Origin: Arthrobacter methylotrophus
Lineage (GTDB): Bacteria; Actinomycetota; Actinomycetes; Actinomycetales; Micrococcaceae
Length of the DNA stretch: 64,000 bases
Direction of reading: 5' to 3'
NCBI RefSeq assembly: GCF_039539965.1
Contig: NZ_BAABED010000001.1
Span: forward strand, 3,720,001 to 3,784,000
In this document: positions 17,983-26,168 of the stretch, one piece after another
How the letters are laid out: each line of letters begins with the position of its first letter
Numbering within the stretch: the stretch's first letter is position 1
Program-made: the position numbers and the translations under genes
Notes under the pieces: model-generated
The model's input: only the letters and a program-made list of their open reading frames with translations
What the model was told of the DNA's origin: nothing
The model's database searches: none

Positions 17983-18840
17983 ATGGGTGTTGGCGCACAA
18001 GGCACATCAGACGACAGGTCAGCGGGAGGCAAAGGCGAACTCAGCGAAGACCGCTTCGTCGGTGACACTGATCTGGCCCAATGGAAGACCCCCGCAGGCA
18101 GGTGGCTTGCCTCCCGTGCACAGCGGCTCAGCGCCCGTCTCGGCCCATACGGTGTGCTGATCCTGACCCTTGCCGCCGGAGCGATCATCGCATCGCTGCT
18201 GGCCTTCACGACAGGCTGGGTCTACGACGCTGTGACAGAAGCGGATGGCGTGGCCGCCCTGGACCACCCGGCGTTGGAGGCGGCGAAGGCCCTGCGCAGC
18301 CCCGCACTGGACGCCGCAGCCACTGCCTACACCGACCTGGGCGGAGGAATCGGGATGCCGATCCTGGCCGCGATCGCCACGGCCGTGCTGGTCCTCCGCC
18401 GCCGCTCCTGGACCCCGGGGATCCTCATCGTGACCGCCGCAGCCGGCTCCCTGTTCATGACCATCGCCGGCAAGCAGCTTATCGGCCGCGCCCGGCCCCC
18501 GCTTAGCGACGCCGTGCCTCCCTATGAGTATTCCCCCTCGTTTCCCAGCGGGCACTCGCTAAACTCGTTCGTGATCGCCGGAATCGTCGCTTACGTGATC
18601 ATCCTGCGTTGCCGCTCCCGCCGGGCCCGCGCCTGGACAGTGACCACCGCGGCCATCTTCGCCCTGACTATCGGCCTCAGCCGAGTGTTCCTGGGCCACC
18701 ACTGGTTAACCGATGTCCTGGCGGCCTGGACCCTCGGCGCCGCCTGGCTGGTCCTGGTCATCACCGCCCACCGTGTTTACCTCACCGCCAGAAAGACTCA
18801 AAAGCTCAGCCACTCCCGGGGCGAGACTCCAGGCGGATGA
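17983..18840 (+). CDS. PAP2-family membrane phosphatase
   Basis: This 285-aa protein has about six membrane helices after a polar N-terminus. The three PAP2 phosphatase motifs are present in order: KQLIGRARP (K-x6-RP), PSFPSGHSLNS (PSGH) and SRVFLGHHWLTDVLAAW (SR-x5-H-x3-D). It would dephosphorylate a lipid phosphate such as phosphatidate or undecaprenyl pyrophosphate on the outer membrane face. Its neighbour is a phospholipase D-like gene on the other strand, so a lipid role is plausible. The start follows AAGGCGGA. Confidence 0.9.
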   Translation: MGVGAQGTSDDRSAGGKGELSEDRFVGDTDLAQWKTPAGRWLASRAQRLSARLGPYGVLILTLAAGAIIASLLAFTTGWVYDAVTEADGVAALDHPALEAAKALRSPALDAAATAYTDLGGGIGMPILAAIATAVLVLRRRSWTPGILIVTAAAGSLFMTIAGKQLIGRARPPLSDAVPPYEYSPSFPSGHSLNSFVIAGIVAYVIILRCRSRRARAWTVTTAAIFALTIGLSRVFLGHHWLTDVLAAWTLGAAWLVLVITAHRVYLTARKTQKLSHSRGETPGG

Positions 18841-19216
18841 AGGAGGGAAACGCTTCTGCTTGCGCCCCCCCATTGAGCACCCGACGAACATCAGCCACAT
18901 GCGGAGTGGAACACTCCAGACCAATTACATCTCTTTACGGATAACTCAATCTCAATAAAGACGTACTACTACAGCAACCTCAAGATCACCTCAAAATAGC
19001 AACAATTTTCGAAATGGAACCATCTCCGCTGAGTGGCTTCGCCAAGGCCGACAACCCTCCTAAATGAACTAAACAAAACTGCGCGGTTTGCATTAGTGAA
19101 TATAAAATGAAATAGCTTTAGATCGTGTGCCGAAGGCACACCGGCCGAGTGGACGCCGATTCAGGCCGGAGGCCGTTCAGCTGCGGCTGTAGTACGAGCT
19201 ATGGGGGCATAGACGA
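18841..19216. other. AT-rich intergenic region with a small hairpin
   Basis: No gene was found. The stretch is markedly AT-rich from 18950 to 19120, and GTGTGCC-gaa-GGCACAC (19125-19141) forms a tight 7-bp hairpin about 75 bp before the response-regulator start. It probably holds that gene's promoter; the AT content suggests acquired or silenced DNA. Confidence 0.45.
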
Positions 19217-20047
19217 ATGGTCGGGCGGGGCATTGCCGTCGTTGTGGAGGACGACGAAGACGTGAGGGGAATTCTGGAGGACGTACTCCGGCAATCAGGT
19301 TTTACCGTGCATGCGTCATCCTCCGGGGTCGAAGGTGTCGAGGCCGTCAGGGAGCACAACCCCGTCATCATTATCATCGATGTAGGTTTGCCTGATTTTG
19401 ACGGGATTGAGGCCTGCAGGCGGATCCGCACCTTCAGCGACGCCTACCTCATCATCGTCACGGGAAGGGTTGAGGAGGCCGATGCCCTGATGGGATTCGA
19501 AGCCGGCGCCGACGACTACCTGACGAAACCGTTCCGTCCTCGCGAGCTGCGCGCCAGGATCACCGCCATGCTCCGACGGCCCCGGTCACTTAGCCCAAAG
19601 CCGTCGCTCATCTCCGCAGGCACCGGGTACCGGCCGCATCCCGAGCCTCTGACCGCGGCACCGCCAACCTCTCCTTCCGTTTCATCGGCCGGGTCGCAGC
19701 TCAATCCGCAGACCGAAGGGACCTCCAGCGGTTTCGAGCACAGAGGATTGACCCTCCATGAAGGATTCCGTGCAGCCGCAATCAACGGCGTGCCCGTTGA
19801 CCTGACCAGGACACAGTTCGACCTTCTCCTGGTCCTGATGGAGAACGGACGGGTGGTCCAGACCAAAGCCGACCTGGTCCGCCGGCTGCGGAACAAACCC
19901 TTCAACACGGGCTCCCATGTCAGCACCAGCGAGGAACGCACAGTCGAGGTCCATCTAGGCAACCTGCGCAAGCGCCTCGGAGACAGCTCACGCTCTCCGC
20001 GCTGGGTGGAGACCGTCCGGGGCGTGGGCTACCGGCTGACCCCGTAA
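19217..20047 (+). CDS. Orphan OmpR/PhoB-type response regulator
   Basis: This 276-aa protein has an N-terminal receiver (VVEDDEDVRGILEDVL acid pocket; phospho-acceptor Asp in VIIIIDVGLPDFDGIE; conserved Thr in IIVTGR; Lys in YLTKPFRPREL), a long Pro/Ser-rich linker (about residues 122-175), and a C-terminal winged helix (LTRTQFDLLLVLMENGRVVQTKADLVRRL..VEVHLGNLRKRLGD..WVETVRGVGYRL). No histidine kinase is adjacent, so its partner lies elsewhere. A strong terminator follows. Confidence 0.92.
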   Translation: MVGRGIAVVVEDDEDVRGILEDVLRQSGFTVHASSSGVEGVEAVREHNPVIIIIDVGLPDFDGIEACRRIRTFSDAYLIIVTGRVEEADALMGFEAGADDYLTKPFRPRELRARITAMLRRPRSLSPKPSLISAGTGYRPHPEPLTAAPPTSPSVSSAGSQLNPQTEGTSSGFEHRGLTLHEGFRAAAINGVPVDLTRTQFDLLLVLMENGRVVQTKADLVRRLRNKPFNTGSHVSTSEERTVEVHLGNLRKRLGDSSRSPRWVETVRGVGYRLTP

Positions 20048-20157
20048 CTATTCCGAAAGGGAATGAGGGGCGCTGGCCAGGTTTCTTCCTCAACCAGCTT
20101 CGGGACGAGCATGTCAAAGATCAAGAGTAATCAGCACAAACTTTTGCGCTCCTGCTG

Positions 20158-20190
20158 CGAATGATTTCGCAAATAGTGCGAAATCATTCG
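20158..20190 (+). terminator. Hairpin after the response regulator
   Basis: CGAATGATTTCGC (20158-20170) pairs perfectly with GCGAAATCATTCG (20178-20190) across a 7-nt loop and is followed by a T-rich run. It acts as a terminator, or possibly as an operator dyad for the small ORF that follows. Confidence 0.65.
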
Positions 20191-20258
20191 TGACGGTTTT
20201 TGTCATGGATCAGAAAAATATAATGATGACCATAACGTCGTATAGGAAGTTACTGGTG

Positions 20259-20399
20259 ATGAAAACAAAGTCTCCGTCATACCGATATTTTGAAAAAAAG
20301 GAACGGCGAAGCCGCCGAATCAAGATTGCCTCGTACGTGCTGGTGGGGCTGCTCGCGATCACCACGGCTGTCGTCGTTTATTACGCGTTGACTAAATAG
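20259..20399 (+). CDS. Small basic single-pass membrane protein
   Basis: 46 codons from the ATG at 20259 (AGGAAG 10 nt before). A strongly basic N-terminus (KKERRSRRIK) is followed by one membrane helix (ASYVLVGLLAITTAVVVYYAL). An upstream ATG at 20190 would add a less likely leader. Function unknown; it resembles small membrane proteins that escape annotation. Confidence 0.5.
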   Translation: MKTKSPSYRYFEKKERRSRRIKIASYVLVGLLAITTAVVVYYALTK

Positions 20400-20403
20400 T
20401 CTG

Positions 20404-20880
20404 TCAAGCCCCGGGTTTGATGGAGACGTTTTTAGTTCGGATACGGCAGTAGTTCCGGTGCCGGGTGCCCGGCGTGGAGATGTTCGTATTCGGTAGGTTG
20501 AATGGCGGGTAGACCCAGCCGGCGAACGTGCGGACATACTTCATGCCGGCGACCCATAGCCGTTCCACCGCGCACTGCGCGGCCGGTATGTCCCGGCCGC
20601 GCAGCTCCCTGCAGATCCGCTCGACCCCGTGTTCGTCGCGGTGCTTGTCGACGAAGTCGCACATCACCTGGGCGGGCGGTCGAGCTCCGCCTGCTGGAAC
20701 CAGGTCCGCAACGCTTCAGGATGCACTCCGAGCTGCTCTCCGATCCGGCCATAAGCTCCGGCCCTGGTCGCCGGATCCCTTCTTACCTCGACGGCCATCC
20801 GGTCCGCACGTCCACGCAACTCGATCGGGCACTTCCCTTTGTGCTGGCATGGGAATCATCCTTCCGGGCAATCAATGCCT
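20404..20880 (-). pseudogene. IS3-family transposase relic
   Basis: Leftward fragments resemble IS3 OrfA (ATRAGAYGRIGEQLGVHPEALRTWFQQAELDRP) and OrfB (MCDFVDKHRDEHGVERICREL, then WVAGMKYVRTFAGWVY). The two OrfB blocks are fused by an internal deletion that removed the region between them, and the catalytic DDE part is lost. It abuts the 3' end of the chitinase gene. Confidence 0.7.
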
Positions 20881-20902
20881 CCATCAAACCCGGTGCGATT
20901 CA

Positions 20903-22441
20903 CTATCGACTCGCAGCGACGAACGCCTTCGAGAACGCCCATCGCGGGTCGCTCACGCCGGAGCACATGTACGTCGGGATGCCTGCTGCACACGGCTGGT
21001 CTCGCGTCATCTCCCACCAAGCGAGGTTGGCAAGCGAATTCGCCTTGGCAAATGCGCCAACTGTCGCCACGTCGGCCAGTGTGAAGATTTCCCCCGCGAT
21101 GTCGTTCGCACCAATCATCGGCGTGAGGCCGACCAGAGACAGCCGCTGTGCGCTGGTGAGGCTGGCATAAGCGGGTACGGTGGCCAGCTGGGCGGCCGTC
21201 GCATTCGCTGCGGAGATCGCGGCCGCGCCCATGGCGGTCGTCCCGTCGCCATAGTCCATCGCCATGACGTTGACGGCGGACAACGTCACTCCTGCAGCGG
21301 CAAACTCCCGGACCGTGCGCAGACCGCTCGCGACAAGACCGTAAGGCATGACCGGGAGGGTCAGAGAGACCTGCAGCGGATGACCGGCTGCGGCGCGCTG
21401 CGCTTGGAGAGCCGCGACCGCCGTGGCGCGACGCTGGTTGGAGGTTGAATCGGAGACGTCAGCGCCCTCAATGTCGAAGTCGATCCGGTCCAGGCCGAAT
21501 CGGGTCACAACCTTCGTATACGCGTTCAGCAACGAAGCAGGGTTGGTACAGACACGGGCGAGCTCGTCGTTGATCGCTCCACCGAACGAAGCGATGAACC
21601 GCCCTCCACTGGCTTGGAAAGCGCTGATCCCAGCCAAGGAGTCACCCGTCGAGCCGATCGTATAGGCGGTGTACCCGGCCCAGGTCGGGCTGCAAGCACT
21701 GGACCTGTCAGCGACGATGAACGCCGCTGTCATGGCCTTGACGCCGGAAGCCGAAGAGAATGCCGACAAATCTGCGGTCGGCCACACTCCCATGTCCACG
21801 TAGGGGGCGACGAGGGTGTTACCGGCGCCCGGCGTCGGGGTGGGAGTCGGCGTCGGCGTGGACGTGGGAGTGGGCGTCGGAGTCGGGGTGGACGTCGGAG
21901 TGGGAGTCGGGGTGGACGTCGGAGTCGGCGTGGGAGTCGGAGTCGGCGTGGACGTGGGAGTGGGGGTCGGCGTGGACGTCGGAGCCGAACCATTAATGGA
22001 ACACGGGATTGCTGGGGCCCCCGCTGGAAGACCGATCACGGTGCACGCCGTGGGGAACAATGCGGCGGTTCCGACCTTGAAGGAGGTCAAGCCGAACGAT
22101 GTGGAGGTGCCGGCGGCCAGCGTCGTGGCCCAGGAGGGAGCCGCCACGGCGAAGCCACCCGCGGCGGGCGACAGGACTCCGTTCCACAGCGTGTTCACCT
22201 GATTGCCATACGCGAAGGAGATCTGCCATGGGTTGAGTTTGGTGGACGATGTATTGCGCACTCCAACCTCGGACTGGAATCCGGTTGTCCAGACATTGGT
22301 GTTGGTCCAGGTGACAGCGACACCACCCGAAACGGTGGCCGCCGATGCTGGCAGTGTGCTAACCGCTCCCACACCGATCATGAACAAGAAAGAAGTGATG
22401 AGAGCAACTGCCCGCGGGCGTTTAGTGATCATGCCGGTCAT
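20903..22441 (-). CDS. Secreted GH18-type chitinase with CBM2 and Pro-Thr linker
   Basis: This 512-aa protein has a signal peptide (residues 1 to about 34, ending ASA), a carbohydrate-binding module of CBM2 type (VAVTWTNTNVWTTGFQSEVGVRN..LNPWQISFAYGNQV..LWNGV), a long TPTPTS linker, and a GH18-like catalytic barrel. DRIDFDIEGA matches the DxxDxDxE catalytic signature with Glu as acid/base, and AMTAAFIVAD, MAMDYG and AWWEMTRDQP support chitinase-type GH18. It would be exported to degrade chitin. Its 3' end lies 23 bp from an IS3 relic, but the ORF appears complete. Confidence 0.92.
   Translation of the reverse strand: MTGMITKRPRAVALITSFLFMIGVGAVSTLPASAATVSGGVAVTWTNTNVWTTGFQSEVGVRNTSSTKLNPWQISFAYGNQVNTLWNGVLSPAAGGFAVAAPSWATTLAAGTSTSFGLTSFKVGTAALFPTACTVIGLPAGAPAIPCSINGSAPTSTPTPTPTSTPTPTPTPTPTSTPTPTPTSTPTPTPTPTSTPTPTPTPTPGAGNTLVAPYVDMGVWPTADLSAFSSASGVKAMTAAFIVADRSSACSPTWAGYTAYTIGSTGDSLAGISAFQASGGRFIASFGGAINDELARVCTNPASLLNAYTKVVTRFGLDRIDFDIEGADVSDSTSNQRRATAVAALQAQRAAAGHPLQVSLTLPVMPYGLVASGLRTVREFAAAGVTLSAVNVMAMDYGDGTTAMGAAAISAANATAAQLATVPAYASLTSAQRLSLVGLTPMIGANDIAGEIFTLADVATVGAFAKANSLANLAWWEMTRDQPCAAGIPTYMCSGVSDPRWAFSKAFVAASR
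21830..21990 (-). repeat. Hexanucleotide-rich repeat encoding the Pro-Thr linker
   Basis: About 160 bp of near-tandem repeats alternating GTCGGA/GTGGGA-type hexamers on the plus strand encode (TP)n-TS units in the chitinase. Changes in repeat number would stay in frame, so linker length may vary between strains. Confidence 0.85.
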
Positions 22442-22741
22442 CGTATTGATTTCTTTCCCGGGGGGCTAGCTATTACTTAGATCGATTTGGAATGTGTCGG
22501 TTTTAATCCGCCCTTGACCTATAATTCTTCTGGCATGGGCGGCGAAAAGCCTCCGGCGCTCGTTTTATGCAGCCTGCGATGACAGAATGCATGTTTTTAT
22601 TCTTGGTTGCATACTTCATCTGCGGGACATCTCGATGCCCGAATGCAGACGCTCGGAGTTAAGCCAATGGACATGTGCAAAGTTCTGGTCTCAACTTGCT
22701 GACATGATTTCCGCAGCAGGTTACAATGGCGGTCGATGACC

Positions 22742-22990
22742 GGGCAACAACAAGAAAGCTGGTCTATCTGGCAGAACCGCAATGCTCCGATAAGACTGGC
22801 TGTGTCTTGTGCACCGAGAGCCCTGTTAACCCGATTCACAGCGTGCAAGGCGGAGTTACTAAGCTCCCGCTCCTTCCTTAAAGGTGGAGAATGCACGCGA
22901 TAAGGTCATGCTCACTTTCCAGCCTGTCCTTACTTTCCTTCAATCTCAGGCGATTCTTGCAAGTCCAAAACTGCCAATGTAGCGAGAGAC
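22742..22990 (-). pseudogene. Fragment of a fic gene 5' end
   Basis: Leftward sequence reads RKERELSNSALHAVNRVNRALGAQDTAS, closely matching residues 36-65 of the Fic protein at 54 kb (GKEPELSNSAWHAVSRANRALGALDKAS). The upstream DNA (TTCCTTCAATCTCAGGCG) also matches the start region of that gene. Part of the N-terminus is deleted and the rest degenerates, so this is a second, dead fic locus. Confidence 0.65.
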
Positions 22991-23041
22991 GCTATCAATT
23001 CTCCTTTACGGTACCTTCGGCACATCGAAGCCTGTATTAGC

Positions 23042-23275
23042 TCTGATATTGCGGATTGGGTTCCGGGATGAGGCGTACGGTGTGTCCGAGCAGGCCAGGG
23101 TAGGTGACGTTGAGGCGAATCCAGCGCCACGGGTCCAACCGGGCTTATGAGGATGCCAGCGCCACTGTCCAGGTTCGGACTCCTGCATATTCGCCTTTGT
23201 AGAACAGCACGGGTTCGGCGTCATCGCGGGCGCTAAAGGCGCGTACCGCAGCGACGGCCAAGTGCCAGTCATTGT
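23042..23275 (-). pseudogene. Unidentified protein relic
   Basis: A leftward frame reads AVAAVRAFSARDDAEPVLFYKGEYAGVRTWTVALASS, a stop, then WRWIRLNVTYPGLLGHTVRLIPEP. Composition and strand-like texture look coding, but I cannot name the family. It lies among other relics between 22.5 and 24 kb and has at least one in-frame stop. Confidence 0.35.
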
Positions 23276-23339
23276 GTCCTTTCAAAGTCTGTGCACTCTG
23301 TTGCGCCTATGCTCCGGCGCTCACAATGCCGGAGTCTTA

Positions 23340-23835
23340 AGCCGTGCGGGCAGCGTCGGCTTCTGCCCAGCTGCCCGGACCAGAGGCGAAGGGGAATCCT
23401 GCCGGACGGCACGCGACTTCCGGACCACACACCGTTGAAGGACGTTCCGAACAACGGCGGCCAGGGGCACGTGGATTGGCTCCGCGCGGCCACTCCGGAC
23501 CGCGAACCCACCCTAGCGGACCTAGCCCAGGGCCGCCTGCGCCGCGGATAGGTGGCGGGCACCCCGGACCCGATCGCAGACCGCCTGGCCGACTGGCAGG
23601 CGGCAGGCGCAGACGGCATCAACGTCATCAACTGGCGCCTGCCCGGCAGTTACCAGGAGTTCAATGAACAACTCTTGCCGACACTGCAGCGCCGCGCGGG
23701 CTGGCCAAGACGGAATATGCGGAAGGCACGCTGCGCCACAAGCTCTTCGGGCAGGACCGGATCAATGAACGCCACCCGGCCGCGCGCTACCGCGGCGCCT
23801 TCGGCGGCGTCACCGTCAACAACACCGACGATTGA
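23340..23835 (+). pseudogene. Broken NtaA-type FMN monooxygenase C-terminus
   Basis: The frame reads LPDGTRLPDHTPLKDVPNN, an in-frame TAG at 23549, then VAGTPDPIADRLADWQAAGADGINV and LPGSYQEFNEQLLPTLQRR. After a two-base shift near 23695 it continues GLAKTEYAEGTLRHKLFG and ERHPAARYRG. This is the C-terminal third of the NtaA/SnaA/DszA flavin monooxygenase family. The N-terminal two thirds are missing. It is a different member from the intact enzyme at 41.8 kb. Confidence 0.75.
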
Positions 23836-24028
23836 GCGCTTGAAGGATCCGGAGGCGACGGCAGCGGGCTTGCTACGGCTCAACGGAACCGGGTCAAACG
23901 CCCTCGTGATGCCGGAATCAATGGGCCTCCCCCTAATGAAATGCGTGATCACCTGAAGCAGGAATCTACCGGGCTGGTGATTGCGTGTTGATGGGCATAT
24001 GGCGGGCCTAACCTAATGTGGAGAAGTT

Positions 24029-25864
24029 GTGATTGAGTGGAGCATGGCTGCACTCATAGAGGACTATGCGTTGCTATCGGATCTTCAGACCGGGCCTCTT
24101 ATATCCCGGGACGGCAGTGTGGACTGGCTCTGTTTCCCGCGTTTCGATTCGCCGTCCGTGTTCAGTGGAATTGTGGGCACCGATGAGCACGGCCGCTGGC
24201 TGTTGGCTCCCAGCGAATCAGGTGCTGTGGTTGTCGATCGACACTATCTTGACTCGACCTTCGTGCTCCAAACCATCTGGGAGACCGGTGGCGGAAGCGT
24301 CCTGGTTACCGATTTCATGCCGCTGGGGGATAACGGTTCTTCCCTTATCCGCCGGGTTACCGGTTTGGCTGGCAGCGTTGAGATGCATCAGGAACTTCGG
24401 ATCCGCCCGGGATATTCAACGGTCGTGCCTTGGGTGAGTCGTGTCCGGGACAATGCGCCGACGGCGGCTCCGGTCCTGTTGGCCATGGCCGGTCCGGATG
24501 CTCTGGCGCTAAGAGGACCTCATCTTCCACAAGCCCATGCGCACGGGCACGAGGGAAAATTCCTCATTTCAAAGGGCGAGAAGGTGGATTTTGAACTAAC
24601 GTGGTTCCCCTCCCACCGCCCCCTGCCAGCAGCGGTTGACGTTGATGCTGCTCTTGAAGAAGCCACTGAGTACTGGAGCCGCTGGGGAAGCCACTGCCGG
24701 CAAGACGGCGCCTATGGGAGCGCGGTGAAACGTTCGTTGTTAGTACTGCGGGCCCTGACGCATTTTGAAACCGGCGGCATTGTCGCAGCTCCCACGACGT
24801 CCCTCCCGGAGGATTTCGGCGGATCACGGAACTGGGACTACCGGTATTGCTGGTTGCGCGATGCGGCCCTGACACTGGAATCGATGCTGACCCACGGTTA
24901 TGAAACGGAGGCGCTTCAGTGGCGCAACTGGCTCCTTCGGGCACTGGCCGGCAACCCCGAGCAAATTCAGATCATGTACGGGGTCGGGGGAGAACGGGAA
25001 CTTCCTGAACGCGAGCTCAACCACCTCCCCGGATATGCGAACTCCAAGCCTGTTCGCATTGGAAATGCGGCCGCTTCACAGTTCCAGGCCGATGTTGTCG
25101 GCGAAGTGATGGTGGCATTGGAAAGACTGCGTATGGCCGGAGGTAAAGAAGACCATTTCTCCTGGGCCCTTCAGCGGGCCCTCTTGGGATTCGTCGAAAG
25201 ACACTTCGATGACAAGGACTTCGGCCTTTGGGAAATGCGCGGCCAGGCACAGTACTTCACCCACTCACGAGTGATGATGTGGGCCGCCTTCAACAGCGGG
25301 ATCCGGGCAGTGCGGATCCACGGACTATCCGGAGATATAACGAAGTGGGAGCATCTGCGTGGCCGGTTGCGCGAAGAGATAATGCGCGAGGGATTCGACC
25401 GGAGGATTAACTCCTTTACCCAGACCTACGGCGGAGGCCAAACCGACGCTGCGTTACTCGTCATTCCACAGGTCGGTTTTCTCCCCTACAACGATGAACA
25501 CATGCTCGGCACAGTCGCACGGCTGGAAAAAGAACTCCTCACCGACGACGGTCTCTTGCTGCGCTATCGAACAGAGAGCGGCGTTGACGGCCTGGAACCG
25601 GGCGAACATCCTTTCCTCGCATGCTCTTTCTGGCTCGTGGAACAATATGCCCGCACAGGCCGTCAGGACGAGGCAACAATGCTCATGGACAAACTCGTCG
25701 GGTTTGCCAACGAGCTCGGCCTGCTCAGCGAAGAATACGCAACGAACGAACGACGGATGGCCGGCAACTTTCCCCAAGCATTCTCACACCTGACCCTGGT
25801 CAGAGCCGCCGACGCCATCCACGGCGTCGACCGCCTCAGCCTGGCCGTCAACACAGCAGTTTAA
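24029..25864 (+). CDS. GH15-family glucoamylase/trehalase-like hydrolase
   Basis: This 611-aa protein starts at a GTG with GGAG 5 nt before (ATG at 24044 is an alternative). The N-terminal domain begins IEDYALLSDLQTGPLISRDGSVDWLCFPRFDSPSVF, the standard opening of bacterial GH15 proteins. The catalytic (alpha/alpha)6 domain contains GSRNWDYRYCWLRDAALTLESML, YGVGGERELPERELNHLPGY, and near the end LACSFWLVEQYARTGR and GNFPQAFSHLTLV. No signal peptide is visible, so it is cytoplasmic. Substrates are alpha-glucosides such as trehalose or maltodextrin. Confidence 0.92.
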   Translation: MIEWSMAALIEDYALLSDLQTGPLISRDGSVDWLCFPRFDSPSVFSGIVGTDEHGRWLLAPSESGAVVVDRHYLDSTFVLQTIWETGGGSVLVTDFMPLGDNGSSLIRRVTGLAGSVEMHQELRIRPGYSTVVPWVSRVRDNAPTAAPVLLAMAGPDALALRGPHLPQAHAHGHEGKFLISKGEKVDFELTWFPSHRPLPAAVDVDAALEEATEYWSRWGSHCRQDGAYGSAVKRSLLVLRALTHFETGGIVAAPTTSLPEDFGGSRNWDYRYCWLRDAALTLESMLTHGYETEALQWRNWLLRALAGNPEQIQIMYGVGGERELPERELNHLPGYANSKPVRIGNAAASQFQADVVGEVMVALERLRMAGGKEDHFSWALQRALLGFVERHFDDKDFGLWEMRGQAQYFTHSRVMMWAAFNSGIRAVRIHGLSGDITKWEHLRGRLREEIMREGFDRRINSFTQTYGGGQTDAALLVIPQVGFLPYNDEHMLGTVARLEKELLTDDGLLLRYRTESGVDGLEPGEHPFLACSFWLVEQYARTGRQDEATMLMDKLVGFANELGLLSEEYATNERRMAGNFPQAFSHLTLVRAADAIHGVDRLSLAVNTAV

Positions 25865-25889
25865 TGGAACGGCTTCGGAGGAGGCGGTC

Positions 25890-26015
25890 GCGGCGGGTCA
25901 ATTCGGTGCTTTTGCGCCGCTCCTACCGGGAGGGCGCGAAGGTCAAGCACGAGACCCTGGCGAACCTCGCGGCCCTGCCGGAACACGCGGTCGAATCGCT
26001 GCGGGCTCCCGGGCC
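25890..26015 (+). pseudogene. IS1634-family transposase N-terminal relic
   Basis: The short frame RVNSVLLRRSYREGAKVKHETLANLAALPEHAVESLRA matches the opening of IS1634-type transposases (SYREGGKV, TLANL). Nothing further of the element remains before the gnd terminator. Confidence 0.6.
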
Positions 26016-26108
26016 GGCAAGACTCTCATCTAGCACTGGCGCCCCAGACCGTCACCGATCAACCACACACCGCCACCCACACAGCGTAGCCAGAACCCCA
26101 CACACCAA

Positions 26109-26148
26109 AAACGCCGGAATCCCCGCCCATACGGGGATTCCGGCGTTT
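26109..26148 (-). terminator. Strong terminator of the zwf-opcA-gnd operon
   Basis: A perfect 16-bp stem (26109-26124 with 26133-26148) with an 8-nt loop ends in an A/T-rich edge. It lies 21 bp beyond the gnd stop on the leftward transcript. Confidence 0.85.
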
Positions 26149-26168
26149 CAGCCTGCGTGACTTCGGCC

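Noticed and set aside
20190-20258. Upstream start for the small membrane protein
   Set aside because: The added residues are Met/Thr-rich leader without a good ribosome site; the ATG at 20259 gives the usual basic-helix layout.
21830-21990. Regular short repeats considered as a CRISPR array
   Set aside because: The repeats are hexamers coding for a TP linker inside chitinase, with no spacers. No CRISPR array or cas gene was seen in the window.
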